A stretch of DNA of 64,000 bases from Haematobacter genomosp. 1. GTDB lineage: Bacteria; Pseudomonadota; Alphaproteobacteria; Rhodobacterales; Rhodobacteraceae. Below, in pieces: positions 47,764-58,328 of this stretch. The stretch is from positions 122,609 through 186,608 of the forward strand of contig NZ_NIPW01000027.1 of the NCBI RefSeq assembly GCF_002196855.1, given 5' to 3'. The notes under the pieces were generated by a model. It was not told the DNA's origin and ran no database searches. It was given only the letters and a program-made list of their open reading frames with translations. Made by a program: the position numbers and the translations under genes. How positions within the stretch are numbered: the stretch's first letter is position 1; the number at the start of each line of letters is the position of its first letter.

Positions 47764-50700
47764 TTATGTCCTCCTTATGGCAATTGGCGCCCCAACCATG
47801 CCATCGCCGTTGATATCAAAGACCGTCGCCGAAATCGCCCGCGCCTGAACGGCGTCTGAAGCCGTGAAATCATGGCGATGCACACCACTGACCCGCCACC
47901 CCGCAAAGCCCTGATCAAGATGGATGGTCAATTGCCGCCCATCTTCCAGAATGATCGCAAGGCTTCTGCCATGCGCCATTCTGGACTTTGATTGCAGGGT
48001 GACGACAGAGCCGGGGGCCAATTGCCGCATAACGTCACAGCGCACCGCATCGGAGGGGAATGCATCATGCAGAAGCCGCGGCTCGTCGCGCGCCCTGTCC
48101 GCAAAGGCCAGCGAGATTTCCTTGCGCGCGCCTGCTGCGCCCGGCGACGACTTCAGCACCTCTGACAGCAACCGCAGCGTGAAGGGGGTGAGGAGATAGC
48201 GGTCGCTATAGATCAGGCTCCGAACGCCGACCGATCGCATCGCGGTGATCTCCAGCGGCGCTTTTGCCGCCAGCCATTTCCAGAACCGCTGTCCGAAACC
48301 CGCCACGGGCCCGTCCATCTCGTTGCCGACATTCAAAAGATGGGCATTGCCAACCCCAAGCTCGACCAGCCTCAGTGCAGATAGCCTTGCCCCGATTGCA
48401 AGCTCTGGCGCGGGGCCGGTGATCACCGGGGCGATGGCACCACTGCCCCACTCTGTGCCGGGCAGAGCTTCGGTCGGGTCCAGAACCGCAAGCGCCTCGC
48501 CGCCGTTCCCGCAATCGAAACCGGCAATGACACGGGCACCCGCAGCCATCGGGGATATATCTGCCCGATGCAGATCCGCCACCGCGGACAGGGCAAAAAC
48601 CCCGAGTTTGCAAGAAAGGTCGAAACCCGCGCCGGTCAGTGCCTCGTTGGACAAATGGAGACGCGCCCGCACGCCGGCTACCACCGCGCGGTCAAGCACG
48701 CGACGCAGACGCCATCCGCCAAGATCCCAGGCCGCGGGGTCGCCATGCAGCCAGATGTCCAGCGATTTCAGACGGCCGGATTGCGCCCGCTCGGCCAGCA
48801 GATCGACAGCGCTTCGACCAGCCAGCCTTGTTGCCGGGCCAAAGACCTGCTCGCTTGGGTCGAGCGCCAGGCGGCGGTGCAGCTCTTGACCCAGTTCCAG
48901 CGCGCCGGGCCGATCAAGAACAAGGTCACGCCGGTTGAGATCCGGGCGCAGGATGCACGACGGGCACCCTTTGCGACAGCCATCGGGGCAATCAAGCTGC
49001 GACACGGCACGGTCCAGACAGGCCTCGAGCATCGAAGGCTCGGCCATACGGGCGACGAGACCTGCCCCACCGGCCGCACGATCGTAGAGAAACAACGACA
49101 GGCGCACCTCCTGTGCCGGCCCGGTCGAACGGTCGGTTGCGGGACCGATCTCATCCGGCTCTACGCCAAGTCGTTCGGCAAGCGCCTCACGCAGCGCGGC
49201 GGCCAGGGCCATGGCCCCGCCAGCCGTGGCGCCCAAGGGCAACTGCCACTCCCAGATGTCGGTTCTCGTGATCTGGGCAAGGTGGATATTTTGCTGGATC
49301 CGGCCGGGCGTATTCGCAGATGGGCAATAACCGTCCTGGGTCAGCTTCAGATGACGCCCCCGCATAAGCGGCCGGTGAAAGCGCATGGTTTTCGACAACA
49401 CGGTGTAGATCCCCGGCTGAGGTCGCGCCTCGGCCTCGGCGCGCCCGCAATCGAGGCAGATCGCAAAGCCGCCGCCCAGCGGGCCGGCAACCGATGGCGC
49501 CACCAGCCCCGCAGGATCACAGCGCATCCGACCAACGCCGTCGCCCAGAGCGACCCAGTCGCCGCCATGGGCCGAAAGCCGCAACGGATCGGTCTCGACA
49601 TGGACAAGGTTTTCGTAGCCGACATGGGCGGGTTTGCCTCCAAGGAACCCAGCGGGCCGCAGCACCTTTCGGAAGGTCAGTTGCGTATGGCCGCAATTCG
49701 GACAAACAGACGGATCAGTATTGTCCAACCCAAACGAATGACAGGAATGGCACGACCAGAGCGTGCGCAGATCCTCAAGCCCCGAGGCATCCGTGCCCGC
49801 TTCCCAGGCGGGCAAGATGCCCTCGGACTGATGGACAAGTCCGTCGATCACCAGTTCCGCACCGGGCGCATATTCGCGGATCGCCTGATCCAGCGGCCGC
49901 GAGGCCGTGCCACGCCTGAAATAGCTTTCCCCGCCAACGTCATCCACCTGCCGCTCAGAGATATTGGCAAAGCTGACCACATCGGTCGGGAAGCCGTAGG
50001 CGGGCGTGAAACCGCGACGCGCAAGCTCGCCCAAAAAGAACTCACCGGCCAGTCGCTGCGCGCGCAGCTCGATCGCCTTCCGCGCATCCTTGTCGGGCGC
50101 CGCCAGCGCCCCCTCCAGCAAGATACCGTGCTCGGCCCGCCAGCGCTGGACCAGCAGCGCGAACTCGGAATGGCATTGCACGATAAGGGATTGCGGATCA
50201 CGCGCGGCAAGGCATGTGCCTGTGACCAGGGGGGCAATGCGCGGGCGCTGCGCCACGCCCCCGTCGCCATCCAGCGCGATCAGGAAGGCATCGGCCAAGG
50301 CACCGGGCAAAACCGCCTCGTTTGCGGTCTGACCCGCCCCCAGGAAGGCCCCGATGCTGCCCCGCACATCCTGCCCGCCGTTTTCGGAAAGCCAGGCCGC
50401 CAAAAGCGCCGCATTGACGTGACGCTGCACCAGAGACGGGCTGTCGAACCACACTTTCGGCGCGACGATGGGCCTGCGCAGAAAGACCGAAGGGTTATCG
50501 AATACCCGGTGATCGAGCGGCAGATCGCGGCAGAAGGTCAGGGTGAAAGCCCATGGCTCGCCCCGCCGCCCTGCCCGCCCGGAGCGCTGGCGGTAGTTGG
50601 AAAGCGCAGGTGGCACGTTCGAGTTCACGACCAGCCGCACATCCGCGATATCGACGCCCATCTCCATCGTGGTCGAGCAGTTGAGAAGATTGATCTTCCC

Positions 50701-53700
50701 CTCGCGGAACTTTTCCTCATAGCGCTTGAGCGTCGGGCGTTGGATCTGGGCAGAATGTTCCTGCGCCCGGATATAGGGCGGGAAGGCGGCCAGCCTGTCA
50801 TGCATGTCGGTCCACAGCCCCCGTGCGCGCAAGGCCGCAACCTCGGGGTTGGTCTCGGCCCAAAGAGCGGCTTGCGCGCGCTGCTCGGGGGTCAGGCCGC
50901 CGGCATTGACTACGGGCAGTCGCGGAAAGCTCAGCTCGACCATGGTCTGCGTCGCATCGTTCGGGCTGCGTCCCGCGACCGACCAGCCGTAGGGGCGACG
51001 CGTCACCGGGCAAAGCCAGGCCCGGTCCAGCCTCTCGACCGCCGCGCGCCCGAAGTCCAGGCGCCAGGCACCCTGCCCGATGTCGCGCGCCGCCCCGCCA
51101 CAGATCAGCGACCAGAGCGCGGCCAGAACCTCGCCCGTGCGGTCTTGATCCAAGGCGGAATCGGGGCTGCCGCCGGTCAGCGCATAGACCAGCTTGACGA
51201 GTTTGTTGCGTTTGCTTCTCGGTCCCGGCCAGCGACGCGACCGCTCGGCCAACTGCTCGGGCGGGGCGTCCGCCGGGTGAATGGTATTGAGCAGCCCGTA
51301 GCGCGGCGCAACAAGCGGGACCATTTCACGCGGGATCTCGACCGCGAGCGACTGGCGGAACACCATATCCACCGCCAGATGCGCCAGTGCCGCCCAACCC
51401 TCGGCGTCGACCCCCGCCTGCGCGAGCGGTGCTGGCGGCCCAGCAAGCCGCGCTCTCTCTGCCATCGCCGGAAAGACCAGACGCACGAGGCCCATCGTTT
51501 CAGGGTTGTTCTGCACCCTCGGCCGCCGGAACAGCTCTCGGAACAGGAATGCCTCCGACAGCTTCAAGGGATCGTCGGCCATTTCCTTGCCAATGCGGCG
51601 ACTGCGCCAGATGTCGCCCGCGTGGTCTGTCAAATCGACATGCCCGGCCAGACGCTGCACCAGATCGCGCCAGGCGACAGGCGCGGATGACGCGCCGGTC
51701 AGCTTTGCAAGCTCGCGCTCTTTGTCCTCGGCCATGTCATCGAGACCGACGGCCCGCAGCTTTGCCACATCGTCTTGCAGCTTGGCGATCTGCGCCGGAT
51801 CGCCAATGGCACCTTCCTGCACGCGGTGCCACAGGAAGGCGCGGGTCAGACCGCGCTCGGCATCTTGCTGAAGTTTCGCGGCAAGACGGGCGACGCCCTG
51901 GCGGCTGTCCGTGAATGTCAGCGCCCGCCGCCCTCCTGCAGGCAATCCGGGCGCCCCGTCCGGCGGCACGATATCGTCCATCAGCCCGCCAAGGGCATTC
52001 CCCATCAGGAAGGCCGGGCCGAAACGCAGCCCCATCAACCGGGCCGATCCGTCCCGGTCGCAGCATTTGCGGTCGGACGGATCGTAGACAATCTGAACCC
52101 TGCGCGCCCGAATGCCCTCGGGTGCGGCATTGTCAAAGATGCGGGTATCATCGGCAAGCCAGACATCCTCGCCCGGCATCAGCCAGGCTTTGCCCGTCTC
52201 CGCAGCCATCACCTCACCCTCATCGGGTTCGGCATCAAGGGCGTAGTCATCCCCCTCACCCGGTTCTGGCGGTTCCAGCCTGGGTTCCGCTCCGCCATGG
52301 AACACTCCCTGCAGGAACACCTGACCACAATCGGAGCAGGAGACGACTTCATAGACCGGCGCACCACAGTCACAGCGCGGCCGTGCCGAGAACCAGACCG
52401 CGCCGAACGGCCAACCCGCTCCATCCGCCGCAAGCTCGGGTTGACGACAGCCGCAAGCCGCGTCGGGACAGGCCCAGATCCCGCCCTGAGCGCGGTGGAA
52501 GAGATGTCCGCGCCACGGCAACAGGCGTCGCCCCTGACGGGTTGCGCGGCCCAGAAGGTCAAGCATCCTCGCCGCCGCTGCCCGTTTTGTCGGGTCCCCG
52601 GACAGAACCATTGCAACCCGCGAAAGAGTCAGCCCCTCTGTCGCCATCTCATGCCAAAGATTTTGTACCCGGGGATGGGGCGCCAGAACGGCTCCGGCGG
52701 CTTCGGGGGTCATCCGGGCCAGCACGTCGGCATCCAGCGGGGTGTCAGCGCCCGGCTTCGGTAGGACCGGCGCATCTTCTTTGCCCTCGATGACAGCGAT
52801 CCGCACCTTATTCTGCCCGGCAAGCGCCGCTGCATAGGCGCGCAGCTTTGCAGGCGCATCCGCCTCGCCGCCAATCGTCGCGGAGGTCGCCATCAGCCGA
52901 ACGTCCTCCGAGGCGACACCAAACCCGGCCCGCACGCGGCGCAACAGCAGCGCCATTTCAGCGGCCTGGCTGCCGATATAGCTATGCGCCTCATCGAGAA
53001 CGATCCAACGCAACGCCCCCTGGCTCGCCTCAAGCAAGGGTTGATCCTTCGTTCGCAGCAACAAATACTCAAGCATGGTGATATTGGTCACCAGAATTTC
53101 GGGCGGACATTCCCGGATCCTTGCGCGAGAGCGCAGCTCGACCCGGTCCGATTTGATCGCGGCCTCGCGCTCGGTCTCGGGCGTGTCACCGTTCAGCAGC
53201 GCGAAGCGGACCTTGCCGCCAAGTCCGACCGCCCAGGCTGCCAGACGCTCGCGCTGGCTCTCGATCAGGGCGTTCAGCGGATAGAGCAATATTGCCCGCA
53301 CGCCGCCGCCCGGCCTTGGGTTTGCAAGGATGTCCTGCAGGATCGGGATCAAGAAACACTCGGTCTTGCCGGCCCCGGTGCCCGCCGTGACCAAAACCGA
53401 CTTGTCGCCCTCCAAGCTGGCACGCCACGCCTCAAGCTGGTGCTGGCGCGGTTGACTGTCACGCGCCATCCTATTGCCCGGGGCACGGTCAAGCGCATTG
53501 ACCAGATCGGCAGTCAGGATCCCGCCGGCCAGATCCCCCATCGTCTCATGTGCCAGACGCCAGGATTTCGCGGCCTCGATCACCGGATCGGCGATCAGCG
53601 CCGTGGGTGCCCCGGGCGGCGCGGACAGGACGCGCAAAAGCAATGCGTTCAGCCCCATCGACGCCAGCCGCGATCGCGCAACCATGCCCCGCGCCGAACG

Positions 53701-53751
53701 CTGCGCCAGATGGCCGATTGCGGGCAGCAGGTTGGAATTCGAAGCATTCAT
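47764..53751 (-). CDS. YprA/DruE-type superfamily 2 helicase with DUF1998
   Basis: A 1995-aa helicase, probably the core of the array. Motifs: PRQHQLEAW (101-109), Walker A TAGTGAGKT (122-130), DEAH (253-256), SAT (290-292) and the motif VI RQRSGRAGRRGE (about 1059). An inserted zinc ribbon (CPDAACGC, CDCGAP, CSDCG) follows the first RecA domain. DUF1998 occupies about residues 1340-1630, with CHSCHSF and CPNCG upstream and the four-cysteine CPDGCRKGCPSC (about 1592), as in MrfA, DISARM DrmB and Druantia DruE. Some 370 further residues follow, with LIYSDRYLLTPFTLRLL. Length and layout are closest to DruE-like proteins. It overlaps the upstream gene by 4 nt. Confidence 0.92.
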   Translation of the reverse strand: MNASNSNLLPAIGHLAQRSARGMVARSRLASMGLNALLLRVLSAPPGAPTALIADPVIEAAKSWRLAHETMGDLAGGILTADLVNALDRAPGNRMARDSQPRQHQLEAWRASLEGDKSVLVTAGTGAGKTECFLIPILQDILANPRPGGGVRAILLYPLNALIESQRERLAAWAVGLGGKVRFALLNGDTPETEREAAIKSDRVELRSRARIRECPPEILVTNITMLEYLLLRTKDQPLLEASQGALRWIVLDEAHSYIGSQAAEMALLLRRVRAGFGVASEDVRLMATSATIGGEADAPAKLRAYAAALAGQNKVRIAVIEGKEDAPVLPKPGADTPLDADVLARMTPEAAGAVLAPHPRVQNLWHEMATEGLTLSRVAMVLSGDPTKRAAAARMLDLLGRATRQGRRLLPWRGHLFHRAQGGIWACPDAACGCRQPELAADGAGWPFGAVWFSARPRCDCGAPVYEVVSCSDCGQVFLQGVFHGGAEPRLEPPEPGEGDDYALDAEPDEGEVMAAETGKAWLMPGEDVWLADDTRIFDNAAPEGIRARRVQIVYDPSDRKCCDRDGSARLMGLRFGPAFLMGNALGGLMDDIVPPDGAPGLPAGGRRALTFTDSRQGVARLAAKLQQDAERGLTRAFLWHRVQEGAIGDPAQIAKLQDDVAKLRAVGLDDMAEDKERELAKLTGASSAPVAWRDLVQRLAGHVDLTDHAGDIWRSRRIGKEMADDPLKLSEAFLFRELFRRPRVQNNPETMGLVRLVFPAMAERARLAGPPAPLAQAGVDAEGWAALAHLAVDMVFRQSLAVEIPREMVPLVAPRYGLLNTIHPADAPPEQLAERSRRWPGPRSKRNKLVKLVYALTGGSPDSALDQDRTGEVLAALWSLICGGAARDIGQGAWRLDFGRAAVERLDRAWLCPVTRRPYGWSVAGRSPNDATQTMVELSFPRLPVVNAGGLTPEQRAQAALWAETNPEVAALRARGLWTDMHDRLAAFPPYIRAQEHSAQIQRPTLKRYEEKFREGKINLLNCSTTMEMGVDIADVRLVVNSNVPPALSNYRQRSGRAGRRGEPWAFTLTFCRDLPLDHRVFDNPSVFLRRPIVAPKVWFDSPSLVQRHVNAALLAAWLSENGGQDVRGSIGAFLGAGQTANEAVLPGALADAFLIALDGDGGVAQRPRIAPLVTGTCLAARDPQSLIVQCHSEFALLVQRWRAEHGILLEGALAAPDKDARKAIELRAQRLAGEFFLGELARRGFTPAYGFPTDVVSFANISERQVDDVGGESYFRRGTASRPLDQAIREYAPGAELVIDGLVHQSEGILPAWEAGTDASGLEDLRTLWSCHSCHSFGLDNTDPSVCPNCGHTQLTFRKVLRPAGFLGGKPAHVGYENLVHVETDPLRLSAHGGDWVALGDGVGRMRCDPAGLVAPSVAGPLGGGFAICLDCGRAEAEARPQPGIYTVLSKTMRFHRPLMRGRHLKLTQDGYCPSANTPGRIQQNIHLAQITRTDIWEWQLPLGATAGGAMALAAALREALAERLGVEPDEIGPATDRSTGPAQEVRLSLFLYDRAAGGAGLVARMAEPSMLEACLDRAVSQLDCPDGCRKGCPSCILRPDLNRRDLVLDRPGALELGQELHRRLALDPSEQVFGPATRLAGRSAVDLLAERAQSGRLKSLDIWLHGDPAAWDLGGWRLRRVLDRAVVAGVRARLHLSNEALTGAGFDLSCKLGVFALSAVADLHRADISPMAAGARVIAGFDCGNGGEALAVLDPTEALPGTEWGSGAIAPVITGPAPELAIGARLSALRLVELGVGNAHLLNVGNEMDGPVAGFGQRFWKWLAAKAPLEITAMRSVGVRSLIYSDRYLLTPFTLRLLSEVLKSSPGAAGARKEISLAFADRARDEPRLLHDAFPSDAVRCDVMRQLAPGSVVTLQSKSRMAHGRSLAIILEDGRQLTIHLDQGFAGWRVSGVHRHDFTASDAVQARAISATVFDINGDGMVGAPIAIRRT

Positions 53752-56700
53752 CGAGCAAGCTCCAGGGCAAGGGATACGGCGGCAGGCAAAGCAATGTCGA
53801 ACCAGATCGGATCGGCGGCGCGCAGGGCGATCAACTGAAGATGTTCGCGGGCGTCGGACTTGGGTCGCAAGCCGGTCGCCACTTCGGCCGCCACAAGGGG
53901 CGCGTGCAGAAGCGGGCGAAAGTCCTCGCTCACCGGCAAGGAAACGCTCAATTCCACAGCCGCGACGCCCGCAACCCCATCAGGCAAGCTCAGCGCACGG
54001 CGCAGGGCCTCCTGGGCCGCGGCTGCAAGCGTTCGGCCGGCACTGGGTCGCGCCAGTGGGACGATTGCGCCGGTGGATGTGACCGCCAACGGACGTTCCC
54101 CCGCCCTCGCGAGCGCCTGGCCCAGATGGGCCGAGAGTTCGGGCCGCAAAGCGATGATTTCTCCGATCGTCCGGGCCAGGCGATCGGCAACCAGGGCCGT
54201 GATCTCGGCCTCGGGAATGCTGGCAGAGCGAAGCCGCGCGCGAAAGCCATCGCGCACCGAGACCAATGCCTCTGTCCAGGCGGTGCAGGGCACAAGGGGC
54301 CACCAGATCGGGCTTTCGGTTTCGATCTCGAGCGCTGCCGCCCGGTCTGCCCGACCGACCCGCAAGACCAGAGCGGCCGCGGCGGCTGGAACCTCGGCAA
54401 GGGCCTGGACCTGATCCAGGGAAGAGGCATCCCCACCCTCACGAACGGCGAGGATCAGGCTCCAGATCCGGTCCCAGCCCAGATCAGCAGGCGCAGAGAG
54501 CAGATGCTGCCATTCCTCGACATAGGTCTGCACCCGCATCGCCCGGGTCGATCGGGCGATGGGCTGCGCAGACCACGCCAGCGGCCGCATGACACCGCGT
54601 GTCTCCGAAAGCCCCTGGACAAACCAGATCCCCTCTTCCTCACCCAGCCACTCCGCCGGGTTCACAAGGCCCTCGGCCTGTCTGGTCGCCTTTCGCGCCG
54701 GATCGCCCAGACAGACAGCGGCCAGTCTGGTGACGCCAGCCCCGAGGTTCCAAAGCGCATCCGCCGGTTCGACGCTCCAGTCATGTCGACCGATCTCCAG
54801 GCGGGGGGTCTCTTGCCCACCGCCGACCAGCCGCAAATTCACCTTGCCATCTGCGCCCTGCAGAGCCAGCGCCTGATCAAGAACCGACCCGAACTGTGCA
54901 AGCGGAACCTCCCCCGCGGCTGAAATGGCCACCTGCGTTCCGCTGCGCGCCATCCGCATCAGGACCGCCCCCTCGCCCGTAGCAGGCACAACGCCGCGCC
55001 AACCAACCAGGCCGCGCCGCGACAGGGGCTGATTGGCGCAGACCCGCTCGCCCTTGGCGCTGATGATCCGGGCCGTACGCGACGGCCAAAGCCCGGTCAT
55101 GGTCAGGCTTTCGGCACGGATCGGGTCTGTCAGGCGCAGGCCGACCGTGCCGGGTTGCCCCTCTGCGCCGAGCTGGATCCCGGCGCGCCCCTCGGCGCCG
55201 ACCGCCACCGCCTGCCGCTGCGCACCTGCCCACAGATGCAGATGCAGGCCTTGCGGCAGACCCGAGGCCCGAAGCGCAAGCTGACCGTCGGCGATCTCGC
55301 GCAGCTCCAACCTCATCGCTTCGGGCAGGACCACGTAGCGGGTTCTGGCCAGAACGACCCCTGCATCGCACCATTCGGCAACATGGCCGCCAAGCACGCC
55401 CGGCACGGATCTGGTGCGCAGCTGCTTGCCAAGAGGCCGCATCGGCGCATCCCCCTCGGCCCCGAGCACCACAGGTTGTCCAAGAAACGCCGCAAGCCCG
55501 CCCTCAACCGTGAAACCAGAGAACGGCACCCCGAGCACCACAAGCCCGACGCCAGGCGCATCTTTTTCCGCGCCAGTGGCAATAGAAATATCATGCGCGC
55601 CGAAATGCGCGGTCCCGCGGCCGGAAACCGCCCAGATCACGCCCCCCGGCCCCGCCGCATCTTCGGAGAAATGCAGCTTATCGGCGGTCGACGGTGTCAC
55701 CCCGGCCGGTGCCAGCACAAAAACCCGGTCCGCCCGTGTTTGCCCACGGCCTGAAAGCGGCACCAGCACGTCCGGATCCACGGCATCACTCGCCTCTGCC
55801 CGCCAGAGCGAGAGCGCTTCATCCGGCGCTGGCTGTCCGGCGTCGACCAGCACCCGCGCAAGGAACCGCCCATCGGCATAGGCATTCAGGAAAACCGGCT
55901 CATGCGGGGCGAGCGGCAAAAGCAGCGCGTCTCGACCGGCGTTTCGAACCAGTTCCCAGCCCCCGTCGACCGGCACGGCAAGGAAGCCTGCGCCCGCGTC
56001 ATCGGTCAGCCGCAAACGCAGATTGCGGTCGACAGCCGGCAGGTGTGCATTTGGCAGGCGTGCCCGCTCGGGGATTTCCGCAACACCCTGCCAGGAACCG
56101 TCGGCCTTTCTGCGCAACTGCCTGCGCACAAGGACCGGGTCCGACCTTTGATCTTGCCGCTCGCTCAGCAGTGCCGGGCGCACCAAGGCCTCGAACGCCT
56201 CTGGCGACAGGCGCAAGGGCAGGGTCTGCCGCCAAGCCGGGCGATGGGCATCAAGCCAGCCCTCAGCCGCCTCGACAGGCAGATCGGCGGGCAGGATATT
56301 CCTCGCCGCAACAATCGCCAGCGCGAGTTCGGCCATAAGGCGGGCCTGTTCACTCGTTCGCAAAACCTGGGGCAGGCCCTCGACCAGCCTCAGCGCGATT
56401 GTATCCGCAATAGACGCACCAAGAGGGCCCTCACCCTCGATCGCGGCCACCAGCCCCAGCAGAGCCCCGCGATAGCGCGGCGCATTCGCAAGGGCGAGAT
56501 CGGGCAATCCCCCTTCGGCAAGAAGGGAATAGAGAAATTCCCTGTGCCCAAGATCGCTGCGGCGCAGCGCTCGGCCCCAGGCGTCGAGTCCACGGCTTGT
56601 CAAAGCGATTGCGACCGGGCGGTCATACGCGAGAGAAAGCCCCTCGAACACAAACTCCCAGGTCAGCTGACCGCCGCGAAAGCCGGTCCGGATATGCTCT

Positions 56701-56879
56701 GACGCCCAAAGCGCAAACCCCTGCGCGGTCGATATGGATTGCGCGACTGCGCCGATGCGCGGACCGAGGAAAACGCGCAAATCCTCACGCTCGGCCTCGG
56801 TGATGTTGTAGGCGTAAAGCGGGCGGGCATCGGGATGTTGCAGCCCATTACGCGCAAGGATGCACTGCACAACATTCAT
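53748..56879 (-). CDS. STY4851/ECs_5259-type large protein, first gene of the array
   Basis: A 1043-aa protein; ATG 56,879 has GAGG 8 nt upstream and is preferred over GTG 56,915. The N-terminal 150 residues follow the pattern of proteins annotated as STY4851/ECs_5259 family: DARPLYAYNITEAE, then FALWASEHIRTGFRGGQLTWE, HREFLYSLLAEGGLP. The rest is rich in beta-type segments with no catalytic motif that I can name. Such proteins are encoded with DUF1998 helicases. In Druantia type III a protein of similar size (DruH) precedes DruE, but I cannot show that the two families are the same. It overlaps the helicase gene by 4 nt. A phage-recognition or substrate-loading role is possible but unproven. 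Confidence 0.85.
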   Translation of the reverse strand: MNVVQCILARNGLQHPDARPLYAYNITEAEREDLRVFLGPRIGAVAQSISTAQGFALWASEHIRTGFRGGQLTWEFVFEGLSLAYDRPVAIALTSRGLDAWGRALRRSDLGHREFLYSLLAEGGLPDLALANAPRYRGALLGLVAAIEGEGPLGASIADTIALRLVEGLPQVLRTSEQARLMAELALAIVAARNILPADLPVEAAEGWLDAHRPAWRQTLPLRLSPEAFEALVRPALLSERQDQRSDPVLVRRQLRRKADGSWQGVAEIPERARLPNAHLPAVDRNLRLRLTDDAGAGFLAVPVDGGWELVRNAGRDALLLPLAPHEPVFLNAYADGRFLARVLVDAGQPAPDEALSLWRAEASDAVDPDVLVPLSGRGQTRADRVFVLAPAGVTPSTADKLHFSEDAAGPGGVIWAVSGRGTAHFGAHDISIATGAEKDAPGVGLVVLGVPFSGFTVEGGLAAFLGQPVVLGAEGDAPMRPLGKQLRTRSVPGVLGGHVAEWCDAGVVLARTRYVVLPEAMRLELREIADGQLALRASGLPQGLHLHLWAGAQRQAVAVGAEGRAGIQLGAEGQPGTVGLRLTDPIRAESLTMTGLWPSRTARIISAKGERVCANQPLSRRGLVGWRGVVPATGEGAVLMRMARSGTQVAISAAGEVPLAQFGSVLDQALALQGADGKVNLRLVGGGQETPRLEIGRHDWSVEPADALWNLGAGVTRLAAVCLGDPARKATRQAEGLVNPAEWLGEEEGIWFVQGLSETRGVMRPLAWSAQPIARSTRAMRVQTYVEEWQHLLSAPADLGWDRIWSLILAVREGGDASSLDQVQALAEVPAAAAALVLRVGRADRAAALEIETESPIWWPLVPCTAWTEALVSVRDGFRARLRSASIPEAEITALVADRLARTIGEIIALRPELSAHLGQALARAGERPLAVTSTGAIVPLARPSAGRTLAAAAQEALRRALSLPDGVAGVAAVELSVSLPVSEDFRPLLHAPLVAAEVATGLRPKSDAREHLQLIALRAADPIWFDIALPAAVSLALELAR

Positions 56880-57395
56880 CGACAAAACCTCGAATTCAAA
56901 ATTCCCTCTGACCACCCGCAGCGCCCGATCATCGGCAATACTTTTCGCAGCTGGAATGGAAACTGCGGATCATTCGATGATCCCGCATATACTAGTCCCA
57001 AAAGAACCCCTTGGGATTGCGCGGTTTTCGCAGGAATGTATCCAGCCTAGGATCCGGCTTGAATGTCCGGCCGGTCTCGGTGGTGGTGTCACGCGCATGA
57101 ATACCGCCGGTGCCATCAAGCCCCAAATTAAATCCCCCCTGTCCCGGATCGGACCTCTGCGACGCCAAAAAGGCGTTCCCGCCGCCCCTGACTATTCCCG
57201 CCATCCCGGGTTGTGACAAGATGCACCTGTGAAGCAGGTTTCGGCAGTGCAGAGCCACCGTTTTGCACCAGCCGATCACGCGCAGCCCCCCCCATGGCTC
57301 ACCCGCGCGATCGTTTTGAGCGATCACTAGGCACTCGCTCAGCATCAAGCCGCCAAGACGGAAGGACGTTCGGTATCTCTGCGACGCCACCATCC
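56880..57395 (-). other. Spacer between the WYL gene and the array, with a doubtful ORF
   Basis: The likely promoter region of the array. A minus-strand frame (56,992-57,393; 133 codons) starts right after the WYL stop and contains GIHARDTTTETGRTFKPD, but lacks a proper ribosome-binding site and recognised motif. It might be a small protein or a shadow. An 8-C run lies at about 57,286-57,293. Confidence 0.35.
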
Positions 57396-58277
57396 TCAGA
57401 TACCCGCGCCATCGAATTCATGCTGCGCCCGCGCAAGTGCTGCGGCGAGTTCAGGGGCATTGGCGGCGACGATATGCTGTGTGCGGGGATCGCGGCCCTT
57501 TGCATCATCCAACAGCCCCAGGCGGCGCATCACATAGAACAGCATCGCATATCGGACGGTCAGCACCGACCGCCCATCCGCCATATCGTAATCCTTTGCC
57601 ACCACGGCCTGCTGCCCCGGCGACAGTGCGGGGTGCGGGACCAGGATGATATCGAAGGTCTCATGCCACAGGCGATCATGCGCTCCTTGGGCACCGGGCG
57701 CGCAGGCTGCGCCGATCTCGAGAATCCGCGGCAGCAGGAAATCCTTGAACCGCCCGATCTCGTGGCACCAGCCGCGGACGTGCCAGCGGAACCCGTCATG
57801 GCCAAAGGCGTGGGGTGTGATCCTGCGCCAGCCCGGGTCCGGACGGTCGCGGCTCATCGACTGATAACGGACATCCAGCGATTGCCCCTCGCGGATGGCC
57901 GCAAGAATGGCGCGCAGCACGCCCGCGTCCACCTTGCGGCGCGGCGTCAGGGCAATATCCATCTCGGGCGGCGCAGAGAGCCAGCTGGACCCGGCCTCGA
58001 CCAGACCCTCCGCCAGCGTTCGCAGGCGCATGAGGTAGGCGTCGGGATCGGGGTCAAGGAACACAGGCCGAAACTCCGGCCCCGCCACATAACGACGTGC
58101 ACGCTTGTCATAGATGGCGTTCTGAGGCGCATGGTCCTGATATTGCGTCAGATCCTTGGAGGCCTGCGGCACCGATACCCCAAAGGTGTCGATCAGGTCG
58201 GATCGGTTGACACCCCCTTCCCAGAACAGGCGGAATTCGATGAACTCCAGCCGCCGCTCGACACCCCATTTCAGCAT
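57396..58277 (-). CDS. WYL-domain transcriptional repressor, BrxR/CapW-like
   Basis: A 293-aa regulator from ATG 58,277 (MLKWGVERRLEFIEFRLFWEG). The winged HTH occupies residues 1-80 (GVNRSDLIDTFGVSVPQASKDL), followed by a WYL domain (about 120-200: LDVRYQSMSRDRP, WRRITPHAFGHDGFRWHVRGW) and a C-terminal dimerisation region. This layout matches BrxR and CapW, repressors that control BREX, CBASS and other defence genes and are released by a nucleic-acid-like signal. It is divergent from sbcD and upstream of the array. The palindrome at 58,300-58,328 is a good candidate operator. Confidence 0.9.
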   Translation of the reverse strand: MLKWGVERRLEFIEFRLFWEGGVNRSDLIDTFGVSVPQASKDLTQYQDHAPQNAIYDKRARRYVAGPEFRPVFLDPDPDAYLMRLRTLAEGLVEAGSSWLSAPPEMDIALTPRRKVDAGVLRAILAAIREGQSLDVRYQSMSRDRPDPGWRRITPHAFGHDGFRWHVRGWCHEIGRFKDFLLPRILEIGAACAPGAQGAHDRLWHETFDIILVPHPALSPGQQAVVAKDYDMADGRSVLTVRYAMLFYVMRRLGLLDDAKGRDPRTQHIVAANAPELAAALARAQHEFDGAGI

Positions 58278-58299
58278 TACGCACCACCAGCATATAAAG

Positions 58300-58328
58300 T
58301 ATGTGGACATTGTTAAACTGTCCGTATA
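58300..58328. promoter_or_regulatory. Palindrome between the WYL gene and sbcD
   Basis: TATGTGGACA (58,300-58,309) and TGTCCGTATA (58,319-58,328) are inverted, 8 of 10 matching, around a 9-nt AT-rich centre. It lies 22 nt upstream of the WYL start and about 48 nt upstream of sbcD, fitting a shared operator. Confidence 0.65.

Noticed and set aside
48568..51690. 1040-codon plus-strand frame inside the DUF1998 helicase gene
   Set aside because: No motif, biased composition, and antisense to zinc-binding and helicase motifs.
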